From: Cervus elaphus
Taxonomy: Eukaryota > Chordata > Mammalia > Artiodactyla > Cervidae
Assembly: GCF_910594005.1 (NCBI RefSeq)
Contig: NC_057820.1
Location: forward strand, 7,879,001 to 7,943,000
Reading direction: 5' to 3'
DNA length: 64,000 nt
Shown piece after piece: positions 55,738 to 64,000 of the stretch. Within the stretch, counting starts at the first letter, position 1; the number at the start of each line of letters is the position of its first letter. The notes beneath the pieces were generated by a model. The model saw only the letters and a program-made list of their open reading frames with translations, had not been told where the DNA came from and searched no databases. The position numbers and the translations under genes are program-made.

Positions 55738-56194
55738 GACAAAGGTCCATATAGTCAAAGCTATGTTTTTTTCCAGTAGTTGTGTATGGATGTGAAAGTT
55801 GGACTACAGAGAAGGCTGAGCATTGAAGAACTGATGCTTTCAAATTGTGGTGCTGGAGATGACTCTTGAGAGTCCCTTGGAATGCAAGGAGATCAAACGA
55901 GCCAATCCTAAAGGAAAGGAACGCTGAATAGTCATTGGAAGGACTGATGCTGAAGCTGAAACTTCATTACTTTGGCCACCTGATGTGAAGAACCAATTCA
56001 CTGGAAAATATCGTGATGCTGGGAAAGACTGAAAGCAAAAAGAGGAGGGGGCACCAGAGGATGAGATGGTTAGAGAGCATCACTGACTCAATGGACACGA
56101 ATTTGAGTGAATTCCAAAAGATAGTGAAAGACAGGGGTGCCTGGTATGCTATAGTCCGTGGGATCACAAAGAGTGATCACTTAGTGACTGAATA
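55738..56194 (+). mobile_element. BovB LINE 3' end
   Basis: GACAAAGGTCCATATAGTC to ACTTAGTGACTGAAT. The duplication is ACAACCC at 55731-55737 and 56195-56201. Confidence 0.93.
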
Positions 56195-56204
56195 ACAACC
56201 CTCT

Positions 56205-56345
56205 TACTCTAAGCTCCTTTGAAGTAGGGACATGAAGATTTTATCTATGTCATTCTTTTCTGTATTCCCTGTTGCTAGTTTCACACCTAACATTTAAAGA
56301 GCACCTAACAAATAAATACAAACAAATATTAATAAATGAGAAAAT
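56205..56345 (+). mobile_element. L2 LINE 3' end (short)
   Basis: AAGCTCCTTTGAAGTAGGG, CATTCTTTTCTGTATTCCC and ATATTAATAAATGAG match the L2 3' terminus. Confidence 0.5.
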
Positions 56346-57359
56346 TGCAAGCTAATTTAGTGTGTAAGTGTAGTGCTTTAGACCTTGAGCTATATTTAAA
56401 TGTTTAGAAAAATTATTGTAAAACTTCAAGAATTTAATCTAATATTTTAAAATGTTGCTGAATCAAGCAAGAAAGTGAGAGGCTAAGTGCCAGGGAGGGA
56501 AGTGGCTCAGTCTGAGGGTGGGAAGCCGTGGATGCTGTTGCCAGCACTACCTCTAGCTTGTAGTGGAAACTTGAGAACACATGTTCTTTGGATGCGTGAC
56601 TCTGAGCCCACATCTTGCATTTTAATAACACTCTCGGATTTTCATAAAAACATGTGATGCTGGATTAGAAGAGAAAGCACAGAGAACATAAAACCCTCTC
56701 ATTCCTCTGAGTGAGAAGCTGAGACGGAAGAGATGGAATGGGGTCTCTAACCACACAAGAGCGGAACAGAGGCCAGAAAATGGGAATCCTTTTCTAAGAG
56801 GTTGGTGTGTCTTTCTGTGTTTCCCAAGAAGCTATCCACTCATGTGCCAGGATTCAATAGTTACTACAGATAGACTAGAAATCTGAAATCTACTGTCTAG
56901 TGGGGGAGAGAGATTAATCAATTTATAATTATAAATAAACTTGAAAAAGGTGATGATGGGGTATGCTCTGGACCCAGGAGATAGGAAACCATGCAGCAGA
57001 ATCCTCTAAGTTCTCTGAAGGAGAAAAGACTTCAGGCTATTCATTCTAGGGAGGTCCATGATCTGTGGTTCCATGTTTGAGAAAGGATGGTGGATAAATA
57101 TGAGGCCAGGTTGGAGGTGGTGGAGAGGTGTTGGGGCGGGGGGGAGGTCACTACAAGGAAAATGAAGAGCATGTGGAAAAATTTTTCTTCACTCTTCTTC
57201 CCACTTCGTTTTTTATTCTCCATTCTTTCTTCTTCCTACAGCCTACTTCCGGCTTGCCTGCAGCCTCTACCTTGTACACATGCTCATCCTTCTGTTACTG
57301 AACCAAGTTTGGTCCCCTGGCCATGCACAGGAAAGGCAATCTACTGACATCTGGCTATG
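56346..57359. other. Low-copy stretch
   Basis: No repeat recognised. A G-run (GGGGCGGGGGGGAGG) is at 57133-57147. 57160-57290 is pyrimidine-rich. Confidence 0.4.
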
Positions 57360-57627
57360 ATGAAGGAAATTGCATTTATTGCAGGCATCAAACAAAGAGT
57401 CCAGGTAGCTAGTATTTAAAAGACCTGAATTCCCCAAAGACTTGCAGGGAAAGGTTTTTAGAGAGAGGGTGTGGGGAGAGGGGGCAGTTGTGAGGTGGGT
57501 GATCAGATCATGCACATTCTCCCGATTGGTTGGTGGTGAGGTAATCAGGAGTCAACAGCAACAACCAAACAATCTGGGGTTCAGGCAATCTGGTTCCAAG
57601 CAATCTGAGGTCTACACAGTTGGGGGC

Positions 57628-57859
57628 GTGCATGTGTGCTAAGTTACTTCAGTCACGTCTGACTCTGTGCAGTCCCATGGCCGATAGCCCGCCAGGCTCC
57701 TCTGTCCATGGGATTCTCCAGGCAAGAATACCTGAATGGGTTGCCATGGCCTTCTCCAGGGGATCTTCCCAACCCAGAGATCGAACCCGCATCACATCTC
57801 TTACGTCTCCTGTACTGGCAAGGGGGTTCTTTATCACTAGCACCACCTGGGAAGCCTGC
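57628..57859 (-). mobile_element. Bov-tA SINE
   Basis: Duplication ACAGTTGGGGGC (57616-57627) and ACACTTGGGGGC (57860-57871), 11 of 12 identical. Confidence 0.92.
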
Positions 57860-57957
57860 ACACTTGGGGGCAGCATACAGTTAACTTCTTCCACCTGGTG
57901 AGGGTTTCAGTATCTGCGAAACAGTTCAAAGGACGTGGCTCAGAATATTATGTTTAG

Positions 57958-58140
57958 GGACTTCCCTGGTGGTCCCGTGGTTAAGAATTCACCTGGCAAT
58001 GCAGGGGACATGAGTCCGATCCCTGATCTGTGAACCAAGATCCCACATGCTGTGGAGCAACTAGGCCCACGCACTGCAGCTGTTGAACCTGCCTGCCTTG
58101 GCTAAGTTCTGACACAGCCAAATAAATAAATATTTTAAAA
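57958..58140 (+). mobile_element. CHR-2-type tRNA-Glu SINE
   Basis: GGGACTTCCCTGGTGGTCC head, GTCCGATCCCTG B-box-like, GATCCCACATGCTG, tail CAGCCAAATAAATAAATA. Confidence 0.85.
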
Positions 58141-58574
58141 ATATATTATGTATAACCCCTGAGGAAGAAATAAAGGTGCTTGACTTTGTTTTATGGCTAA
58201 ACTATTTTTATTTTATCCTTCCTGACTGTTTTCCCCTCCCTCTGTATTTTCTCTCTTTTCTGATTAAATTTACTCTTTGAAAATAGGGGACAGCCTAGGA
58301 GGCTAATTTTTTCTACAGTTAAGAGGCAGGCAGAGAATGTGGTGGGGGTTCTCCCCTCAATGTCCTGCCCAGTTACACCTCCACTCAAAATATTTCTACC
58401 TTACTGTCACACGGCTGCGTCCTCTTTCTCCACAAGTGATCTTACATGGAATCTACACAAGGAGTCTTTCTCTGCCTGCTTCCAGTGTAAACTAGCACAC
58501 CTCACTACTTCTCTCATAGAGCATTCAAGTTCTTTGCACAATTTTTAATAATGGATTAACCTGTGGGATAAATT

Positions 58575-58718
58575 TTCATGTCTGTCTCTGTCATTGAACT
58601 GTAGGTTCCTGAAAGCAGGTGTCATCTCTGTATTGTCCTCTACTGCACATCCAGTGCCTTATATAGTATTGGGCACATAATCAACTCTTGTTAAAATCTT
58701 TTGAATGACTGAGTTTAT
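58575..58718 (+). mobile_element. L2 LINE 3' end
   Basis: GAACTGTAGGTTCCTGAAAG, AGGTGTCATCTCTG, CATCCAGTGCCTTATATAG, GGCACATAATCAACTC in sense order. Confidence 0.6.
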
Positions 58719-58819
58719 CATTAGATTAACCATTTTTATCATCACTCTCTCTGAACATGTAATGTAAGTGAATGAATTAATCATAATTTGACCTTTACTG
58801 AACACTTGCTATGTACTAG

Positions 58820-59275
58820 CAAAGCTATGGTTTTTCCAGTAGTTATGTATGGATATGAGAGTTGGACTATAAAGAAAGCTGAGCACCAAAGAATTGATGC
58901 TTTTGAACTGTGGTGTTGGAGAAGACTCTTGAGAGTCCCTTGGACTGCAAGGAGATCCAACCAGTCCATCCTAAAGGAAATCAGTCCTGAATATTCATTG
59001 GAAGGATTGACACTTAAGCTGAAATTCTAATACTTTGGTGACTTGATGTGAAGAACTGACTTATTTGAAAAGACCCTGATGCTGGAAAAGATTGAAGGCA
59101 GGAGGAAAAGAGGGCAAGAGAAGACGAGATGATTGGATGGCATCACCAACTCTATGGACATGAGTTTGAGAAAGCTCTGGGAATTGGTGATGGACAGGGA
59201 AGCCTGGCATCCTGAAGTCGATGGGGTTGCAAAGTGTCAGACATGACTGAGTGACTAAACTGATCTGAACTGAAC
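58820..59275 (+). mobile_element. BovB LINE 3' end, first of a tandem pair
   Basis: CAAAGCTATGGTTTTTCCAG to CTGATCTGAACTGAACTG. The frame 58788-59030 codes for 80 residues, mostly BovB. Confidence 0.93.
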
Positions 59276-59540
59276 TGATGCTGAAGCTGAAGCTCCAGCC
59301 CTTTGGCCACCTGATGCGAAGAACTGACTCATTGGAAAAGACCTTGATGCTGGGAAAGATTGAAGGCAGGAGGAGAAGGGGACAACAGAGGCTGAGATGG
59401 TTGGATGGCATCACCGACTCAATGGACATGAGTTTGAGCAGTCTCCGGAAGTTGGTAATGGACAGGGAAGCCTGGTGCACTGCAGTCCATGGGGTCACAA
59501 AGAGTTGGACAGAACTGAGTGACTAAATTGAACTGAACTA
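59276..59540 (+). mobile_element. BovB LINE 3' end, second of a tandem pair
   Basis: Starts ATGCTGAAGCTGAAGCTCC directly on the tail of the first copy and ends GACTAAATTGAACTGAACTA. ACTAG stands before the first copy (58815-58819) and after this one (59541-59545). Confidence 0.93.
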
Positions 59541-59545
59541 ACTAG

Positions 59546-59674
59546 ACATTGTAGTAAGAATTTTACAGTTTGCCTTACTTATTCCCCTTAGACTCCTTAG
59601 AAGTTTCCTAAGGTAAGTTGCTCAAGTTTGCATAAGTAATTTCATGGGGCTGAAATTAAACCAGGTGGCAGTTC
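59546..59674. other. Unassigned stretch
   Basis: Possibly a worn MIR. Not firm. Confidence 0.3.
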
Positions 59675-59853
59675 TATTTCCAGTTGTTTAAGGAATCTCC
59701 ACACTGTTCTCCATAGTCGCTGTACTAGTTTGCATTCCCACCTATGGTGCATATACACCATGGAATATTACTCACCCATTAAAAAGAATTCATTTGAATC
59801 AGTTCTAATGAGATGGATGAAACCGGAGCCCATTATACAGAGGACGGTGAGGA
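59675..59853 (+). mobile_element. L1 late ORF2 fragment with internal deletion
   Basis: AGGAATCTCCACACTGTTC and GTACTAGTTTGCATTCCC are followed directly by ATATACACCATGGAATATTA and TTTGAATCAGTTCTAATGAG, which lie well apart in L1. The 3' UTR is missing. Confidence 0.78.
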
Positions 59854-59899
59854 AGGGAGGTGAGTTGATCCATAGGAATAGTATGTATGATGCTACGAA

Positions 59900-60335
59900 A
59901 GGAGAAGGCCCCGGAATGAGGAGACTACTAGTAGTTGTAAGGCTACTGCAATGATCCAAATTGAGCTTAAAATTATTGATATTCCCTTGGTATTTATGGG
60001 ACAGAAAAAAGTTGAAAGATGCAAGGATGGATGCAACATAACTTGGAGAATAAGACAAACACAAGATAGTTCAAGAAATCAGAGAAACCTTTGAAATGTT
60101 GAGTCTAAGAGCCTAAAAATATTTCACTAATGTTTAAGGAAATAAGAAAGAAAAAGAAATAGAAATAATGGTGAAATTTTTTTGGATATACTGAGTTTGA
60201 GATAGTGACTGGGTATCTAGGGATATATATACACAGTCTGAAGTTGGCAATGAGGTCTATGGATTAGGGGAGAACTTGGAAATTAAAACACAACTCCAAG
60301 AGCCATTCTTGTTGATGTGATCTTTGAACTCACCG
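59900..60335 (-). mobile_element. L2 LINE, antisense (tentative)
   Basis: GGCTACTGCAATGATCC, ATACTGAGTTTGAGATAG and CAGTCTGAAGTTGGC fit antisense L2. Strongly diverged. Confidence 0.4.
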
Positions 60336-60427
60336 CTAGAAAGTCAGCATGTAGAGCATATAGAAGTAGAAAAAAGCCAAGGAAAAGTTCCACAGTGATA
60401 ACCACCACTTATGAATATCACATGAAG

Positions 60428-60660
60428 GTTAAGAGCTTGGAACCAGAGAGATAAACCTTGGCTTGAATTGAATCTGGACCGCAACACTTTCTGGCTATGT
60501 CACTTTGGCAAGTTACTTAGCTTCTCACACTCTCAGTGTTCTTGTTTAGCAAAATTGGGACAGTAATATTCACTCCTAGGGTCACAGTGAGGAATCATTA
60601 AACACAGGAAGGATGTGACACAGTGGACAGCTCATAGTGGATATTAGAAAGAACTAGCAC
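60428..60660 (+). mobile_element. MIR SINE
   Basis: AGGTTAAGAGCTTGGAACC, GGCTATGTCACTTTGGC, AAGTTACTTAGCTTCTC, AATTGGGACAGTAATATTC in MIR order. Confidence 0.8.
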
Positions 60661-60714
60661 CTTTGCCCCACTGAATATGAAGCAGGTATGGCTAATAGTA
60701 TTGGTGCTTGAACT

Positions 60715-60875
60715 ACATTGCACTAACCTGTTAAATGTATTTTCTTTCTAAATCCTTACTACAACAAAGTATGTAGGATTTATATGATTTCTTCTGACAT
60801 TTATTTTTAAAAATTAGCTTCAGAAGGAAGTAATTTGTCTAAGCTCAAAGCAATTAACTAAGAATTAACAAACAA
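60715..60875 (-). mobile_element. MIR SINE (tentative)
   Basis: AAATCCTTACTACAACAAAG, GTATGTAGGATTTATATG and AGTAATTTGTCTAAGC resemble antisense MIR. Confidence 0.5.
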
Positions 60876-60896
60876 CCCCCAAATCTCAACAACTTG

Positions 60897-61578
60897 TTGT
60901 TATTATTCTTCATTCACTAAGTCATGTCCGACTCTTTGCAATCCCATGTACTGCAGCATGCCAGGCTCCTCCATCCTTCACTATCTCCTGGAGTTTGCTC
61001 AAATCCATGTCCACTGAGTCAGAGACATTATCTAACCATCTCATCATCTGCCACCACCTTCTCCTTTTGCCTTCAATCTTTCTCAGCATCAGGGTGTTTT
61101 CCAATGAGTCAGCTCTTTGCATAAAATGGTCTAAGTATTAGAACTTCAGTTTCAGCAACTGTCCTGCCAGTGAGTATTCGGAGTTGATTTTCTTTAAAAT
61201 TGACTGTTTTGATCTCCTTGTAGTCCAATGGACTCTCAAGAGTCTCCTCCACCACCACAATTTGAAAGCATCAATTTTTCAGTGCTCAGCCTTCTTAATA
61301 GACCAACTCTCACATCCATACGTGGCTACTGAAAAAAATGATAGCTTTGACTATACAGATCTTTGTTGGCAAAATGATGTCTCTGCTTTTTAATATGTTA
61401 AATTTGTCATAGCTTTCCTTTCAAGGAGCCAAGTGTCTTTTAATTTCATGGCTGCATTCATCATCCACCGTGATTTTGGAGCCCAAGAAAATAAAGTCTC
61501 TTACTGCTTCCACTTTTCCCTTTCTAGTCTCTATGAAGTGATGAGACTGGACGCCATGATCTTAGTTTTCAGCAGCTT
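60897..61578 (-). mobile_element. BovB LINE 3' part, about 680 bp
   Basis: TTGTTGTTATTATTCTTC tail through GTCCGACTCTTTGC and ATCTCTCCTTGTAGTCC-like text to GACGCCATGATCTTAG. The RT C-terminal frames are broken. Confidence 0.93.
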
Positions 61579-61886
61579 AACACAGCAGAAAAAGTATTCC
61601 TTGTACAAGTTACAGCCAACTTTTGCTGAACTCTAACTCTGGGTGACTTTTCCAGGAAGACACTCAGGGCTTTAGGCTCCTTCCATGCATTACCATTTTT
61701 AACACTTGTTTTATATGCTCATTCCTGGGAAAAAAAGAAGAGAGAAAGGGATATTCAAGCCAGAATTTTGTAGCTAGGACTGAAAGAAACTTACATAACT
61801 TTCACACATAGTCTATAAGCCAGAATCTAGTCAGACGTCAATCCCCAGACTAATTTCAATGAAAGCTTGGAAATATAGTGCTCTTG
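61579..61886. other. Unassigned stretch
   Basis: Nothing recognised. Confidence 0.35.
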
Positions 61887-61899
61887 TCCAGGATTTTTT

Positions 61900-62118
61900 A
61901 GGCTTTCCTGATACTAAGACAGTAAAGTATCTGTCTGCAACGCAGGAGACCCAGATTCGATCCCTGGGTCAGGAAGATCCCCTGGAGAAGGAAATGGCAA
62001 CCCACTGCAGTATTCTTGCCTGGAGAATTCCATAGACAGAGAAACCTGGTGGGGACCAGTCCATGGGATCACAAGGAGTCAGACATGACTGAGTGACTCA
62101 CACTTTCACTTTCTTTCA
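61900..62118 (+). mobile_element. Bov-tA SINE
   Basis: The 13-bp duplication is TCCAGGATTTTTT (61887-61899 and 62119-62131). Then a T-run reaches 62140. Confidence 0.93.
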
Positions 62119-62140
62119 TCCAGGATTTTTTTTTTTTTTT

Positions 62141-62952
62141 AATGGGATTGACAAGCAAGACTTTGCCCTGTTTTATAACTGGTAAAGACAGGACTTTAAA
62201 GACATAATCAATATGCAGGTCTGAAGGAGAAACAAAGACAGCAAAGTTTGGACAAGTAAGAAGAGACCTAATTTAGTTTTCATGTGAAGGTAAAGGGTAG
62301 AGAGAATCTGTCTACTTATTAAATCCCTACTGTATGTCAGGGACTGTGCTGATTCAATGATAATTCAGAGAGGGAATAATCATGACGAGGATCTGGAAAA
62401 GTCCACTGGTTTCAGTGATTGGACATTCAAGGGATTTGTTTTGGGACAGATGGTTAAGGAGTGGGGAAGGAGGAGAAAAATTTTTATCAAGTTTTTTTTA
62501 TGCCAGAGGCATGAGACATCATCCTATCTCTTGAGGTTATTGTTGTTTATTTGGTTTTCAGTGTCTTTGAGGGAGAACTCTATGAGACACTGAAGACTCC
62601 CCTGGGAACACCAGTAATTTATTCCTAGGATAAATGAAAACATGACAGAACTAAAATATAAGTTATGAGATAGGAGAGGCAAAGTATTACAAAATGCATA
62701 TTTTATCTCTTTGTACATTTCTGTTTTCTTCTCCCAGTTGGCGAGTAGCCTTTGAAGAAGAAAAAAAAAAAAAGACCAAAACAAAGAATTAAAAAACAAA
62801 CAAGCCAAAGATCTGGGGTTAATGGAATCTCTCATTGGAACTGCCTTGAAACTAAATAGCTGAGAGAAAAAGTCATCATGAGATCTTTCCAGAACCTCAA
62901 AGACCCCTCCAATGTGATCTATAGGATACCAGGTTCCCTGACACGTCCTTCT
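62141..62952. other. Unassigned stretch
   Basis: Low-copy with an A-run at 62761-62773. The 184-codon minus frame 62524-63078 crosses it, but its N-terminal part is SINE and the rest shows no domain. Confidence 0.4.
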
Positions 62953-63135
62953 GTTCATGACCCGAGGACTGCAGCCCACCAGGCTCCTCTGTCCATGGAA
63001 TTCTCCAGGCAACAATACTGAAGTGGGGAAACCATTCCCTTCTCCAGGGGATCTTCCCCACCCAGGGGTTGAACCCATATCTCAATGCATTGCAGGCAGA
63101 TTCTTTATCGTCTGCACCTCCAGGGAAGTCCCTAA
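62953..63135 (-). mobile_element. Bov-tA SINE, tail truncated
   Basis: GACCCGAGGACTGCAGCCC to CTGCACCTCCAGGGAAGTCC. Confidence 0.9.
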
Positions 63136-63599
63136 AATACACAAAAGAAATTAATCCCTCAGTCATGTGACTAACTCTTTCCCACTGATCAGTTTCAATC
63201 TCTTATCCTCTGATGACATTTCCAGTTTCTACCCTCATTGCCTTTCAACCTCATGCTCCCCTTTTTAACTCATATGAGTTAATGATTCCTTTAGATTGTC
63301 TCTGCGACTTCCCAGCATGTTGCTAAGATGCTAACACTCAGAATACCTGCACAGTCTGATAAAAATTAATGGGATAGACCCATGCCAAACCTAGAGTCCA
63401 AAATACTTAACCCTGCAGGTAACTAAGGACCCTTTCCTAACTCACCTCACCCAATGGGGGACTCAGGTGGGTATATCCCAGGAGGGACAGTAAGAGAAGA
63501 TTTTAGCACAGTATTCCTAGCTCTGTTGTGAGCTTCAAGAAAAATGAAGGAGGCCTTATAGCTCCCGGATTATCCCACCGTACAAGTAAGTATATTAAC
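63136..63599. other. Unassigned stretch
   Basis: Nothing recognised. Confidence 0.35.
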
Positions 63600-63925
63600 A
63601 GGTGCATTCAAAGAACACACATATCTGTACCAGGAACTTTGCAAGACAGTGCAACAGTGAAGAAAGCAGATCCTTTCCCTGCCTCTAAGGAGCTCATGGT
63701 ATAAGGGGGGAGGTGGGGTGGGTAACTGCATGAATAGTTACATCACATTTGCAACAGTGGAGATAATAGTGGTTGATGAGGAAGCTCAAAGCAATGACCT
63801 TTCCAGCCTGGGGTGAGCAAAAAGGTGATGCTAAAAGTCTTGAGGCAAAAGCACTACTAAAAAATGGAATCATATTGGACCTGACTCTTAAATCTGGGAT
63901 GGAGTAGGGAATGAATAAGCAAAGA
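63600..63925 (-). mobile_element. L2 LINE, antisense (tentative)
   Basis: CAGGAACTTTGCAAGACAGTG, CCTTTCCCTGCCTCTAAGG, AGCTCATGGTATAAG match the antisense L2 3' part. Confidence 0.45.
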
Positions 63926-64000
63926 AACAAAACAAAATAACAATAATTTTAAAAAGAGAGGCAATGTGCTAGGTAAAAAGCAAGGAAGAGGCAATCTTAA

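Larger units (their letters stand above)
57360..58365 (-). mobile_element. LTR-like element, antisense, split by Bov-tA and CHR SINEs
   Basis: After removing the SINEs at 57628-57859 and 57958-58140, about 580 bp remain with a uniform character, starting at GGAAATTGCATTTATTGC (antisense AATAAATGC, a polyadenylation signal) and ending near GAGAATGTGGTGGGGG. I read it as an old ruminant ERV LTR. The family name and exact ends are not established, and no viral genes are present. Confidence 0.45.

Noticed and set aside
62524..63078. 184-codon minus frame
   Set aside because: The beginning is a Bov-tA SINE read through; the poly-F/K-like middle comes from an A-run.
181..63135. tRNA-like segments with A- and B-box sequences
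   Set aside because: All are heads of Bov-tA or CHR SINEs, without a complete cloverleaf, so no tRNA genes are called.
181..63135. Regularly recurring near-identical 100-200-bp units, superficially array-like
   Set aside because: These are dispersed SINEs in both orientations with separate target-site duplications, not a CRISPR or satellite array.

Overview
This window reads as intergenic or intronic DNA from a pecoran ruminant (cattle, sheep, goat or deer group). The evidence is the repeat content: dozens of Bov-tA/Bov-A2 SINEs (tRNA-Glu-like head joined to a Bov-A body derived from BovB), many BovB (RTE-type) LINE copies, CHR-type tRNA-Glu SINEs and ruminant-type L1 3' ends. These sit on an older mammalian layer of MIR, L2, MER5, MER1-type hAT, MLT1-type LTR and old L1. 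I cannot tell which ruminant species it is. Family names come from recognising the sequence, not from a database search.

No protein-coding gene can be called with confidence. Most long open frames are remnants of the BovB reverse-transcriptase ORF, antisense shadows of it, or SINE read-through. One stretch (20320-20497) could be a terminal coding exon: a pyrimidine run and AG are followed by 58 open codons and a stop, outside recognisable repeats. No tRNA, rRNA, snRNA gene or CRISPR array was seen; tRNA-like pieces all belong to SINEs.

Layout. 0-6.9 kb: SINEs, an old L1 ORF1 remnant, and a 2.1-kb BovB copy carrying two nested SINEs. 7-8 kb: a GC- and CpG-rich patch. 8-16 kb: mostly low-copy sequence with scattered SINE and MIR. 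16-24.5 kb: an L2 block split by BovB, a 1.2-kb BovB copy, the candidate exon, a BovB copy with an inverted 5' end, then a 2-kb antisense L2 split by three SINEs. 25.6-27 kb: L1 3' end and a CHR SINE. 28-32 kb: BovB and a sense L2 split by another BovB. 34 kb: a MER1-type hAT inside MER5. 36 kb: a SINE split by a Bov-tA/BovB chimera. 39.2-40.4 kb: antisense L1 3' end holding a solo LTR and a SINE. 41-51 kb: SINEs, MIRs, a SINE split by BovB and a SINE pair flanked by a 36-bp direct repeat. 51-58 kb: two LTR-like blocks, an MLT1-type LTR and BovB pieces. 58.8-64 kb: two BovB 3' ends in tandem, L1, L2, MIR, BovB and SINEs.

The genes do not work together as a pathway. The coherent story is one of retrotransposition: BovB supplies the reverse transcriptase that is thought to mobilise Bov-tA/Bov-A2. 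Target-site duplications, twin priming, template switching and nested order can be read directly in many places.
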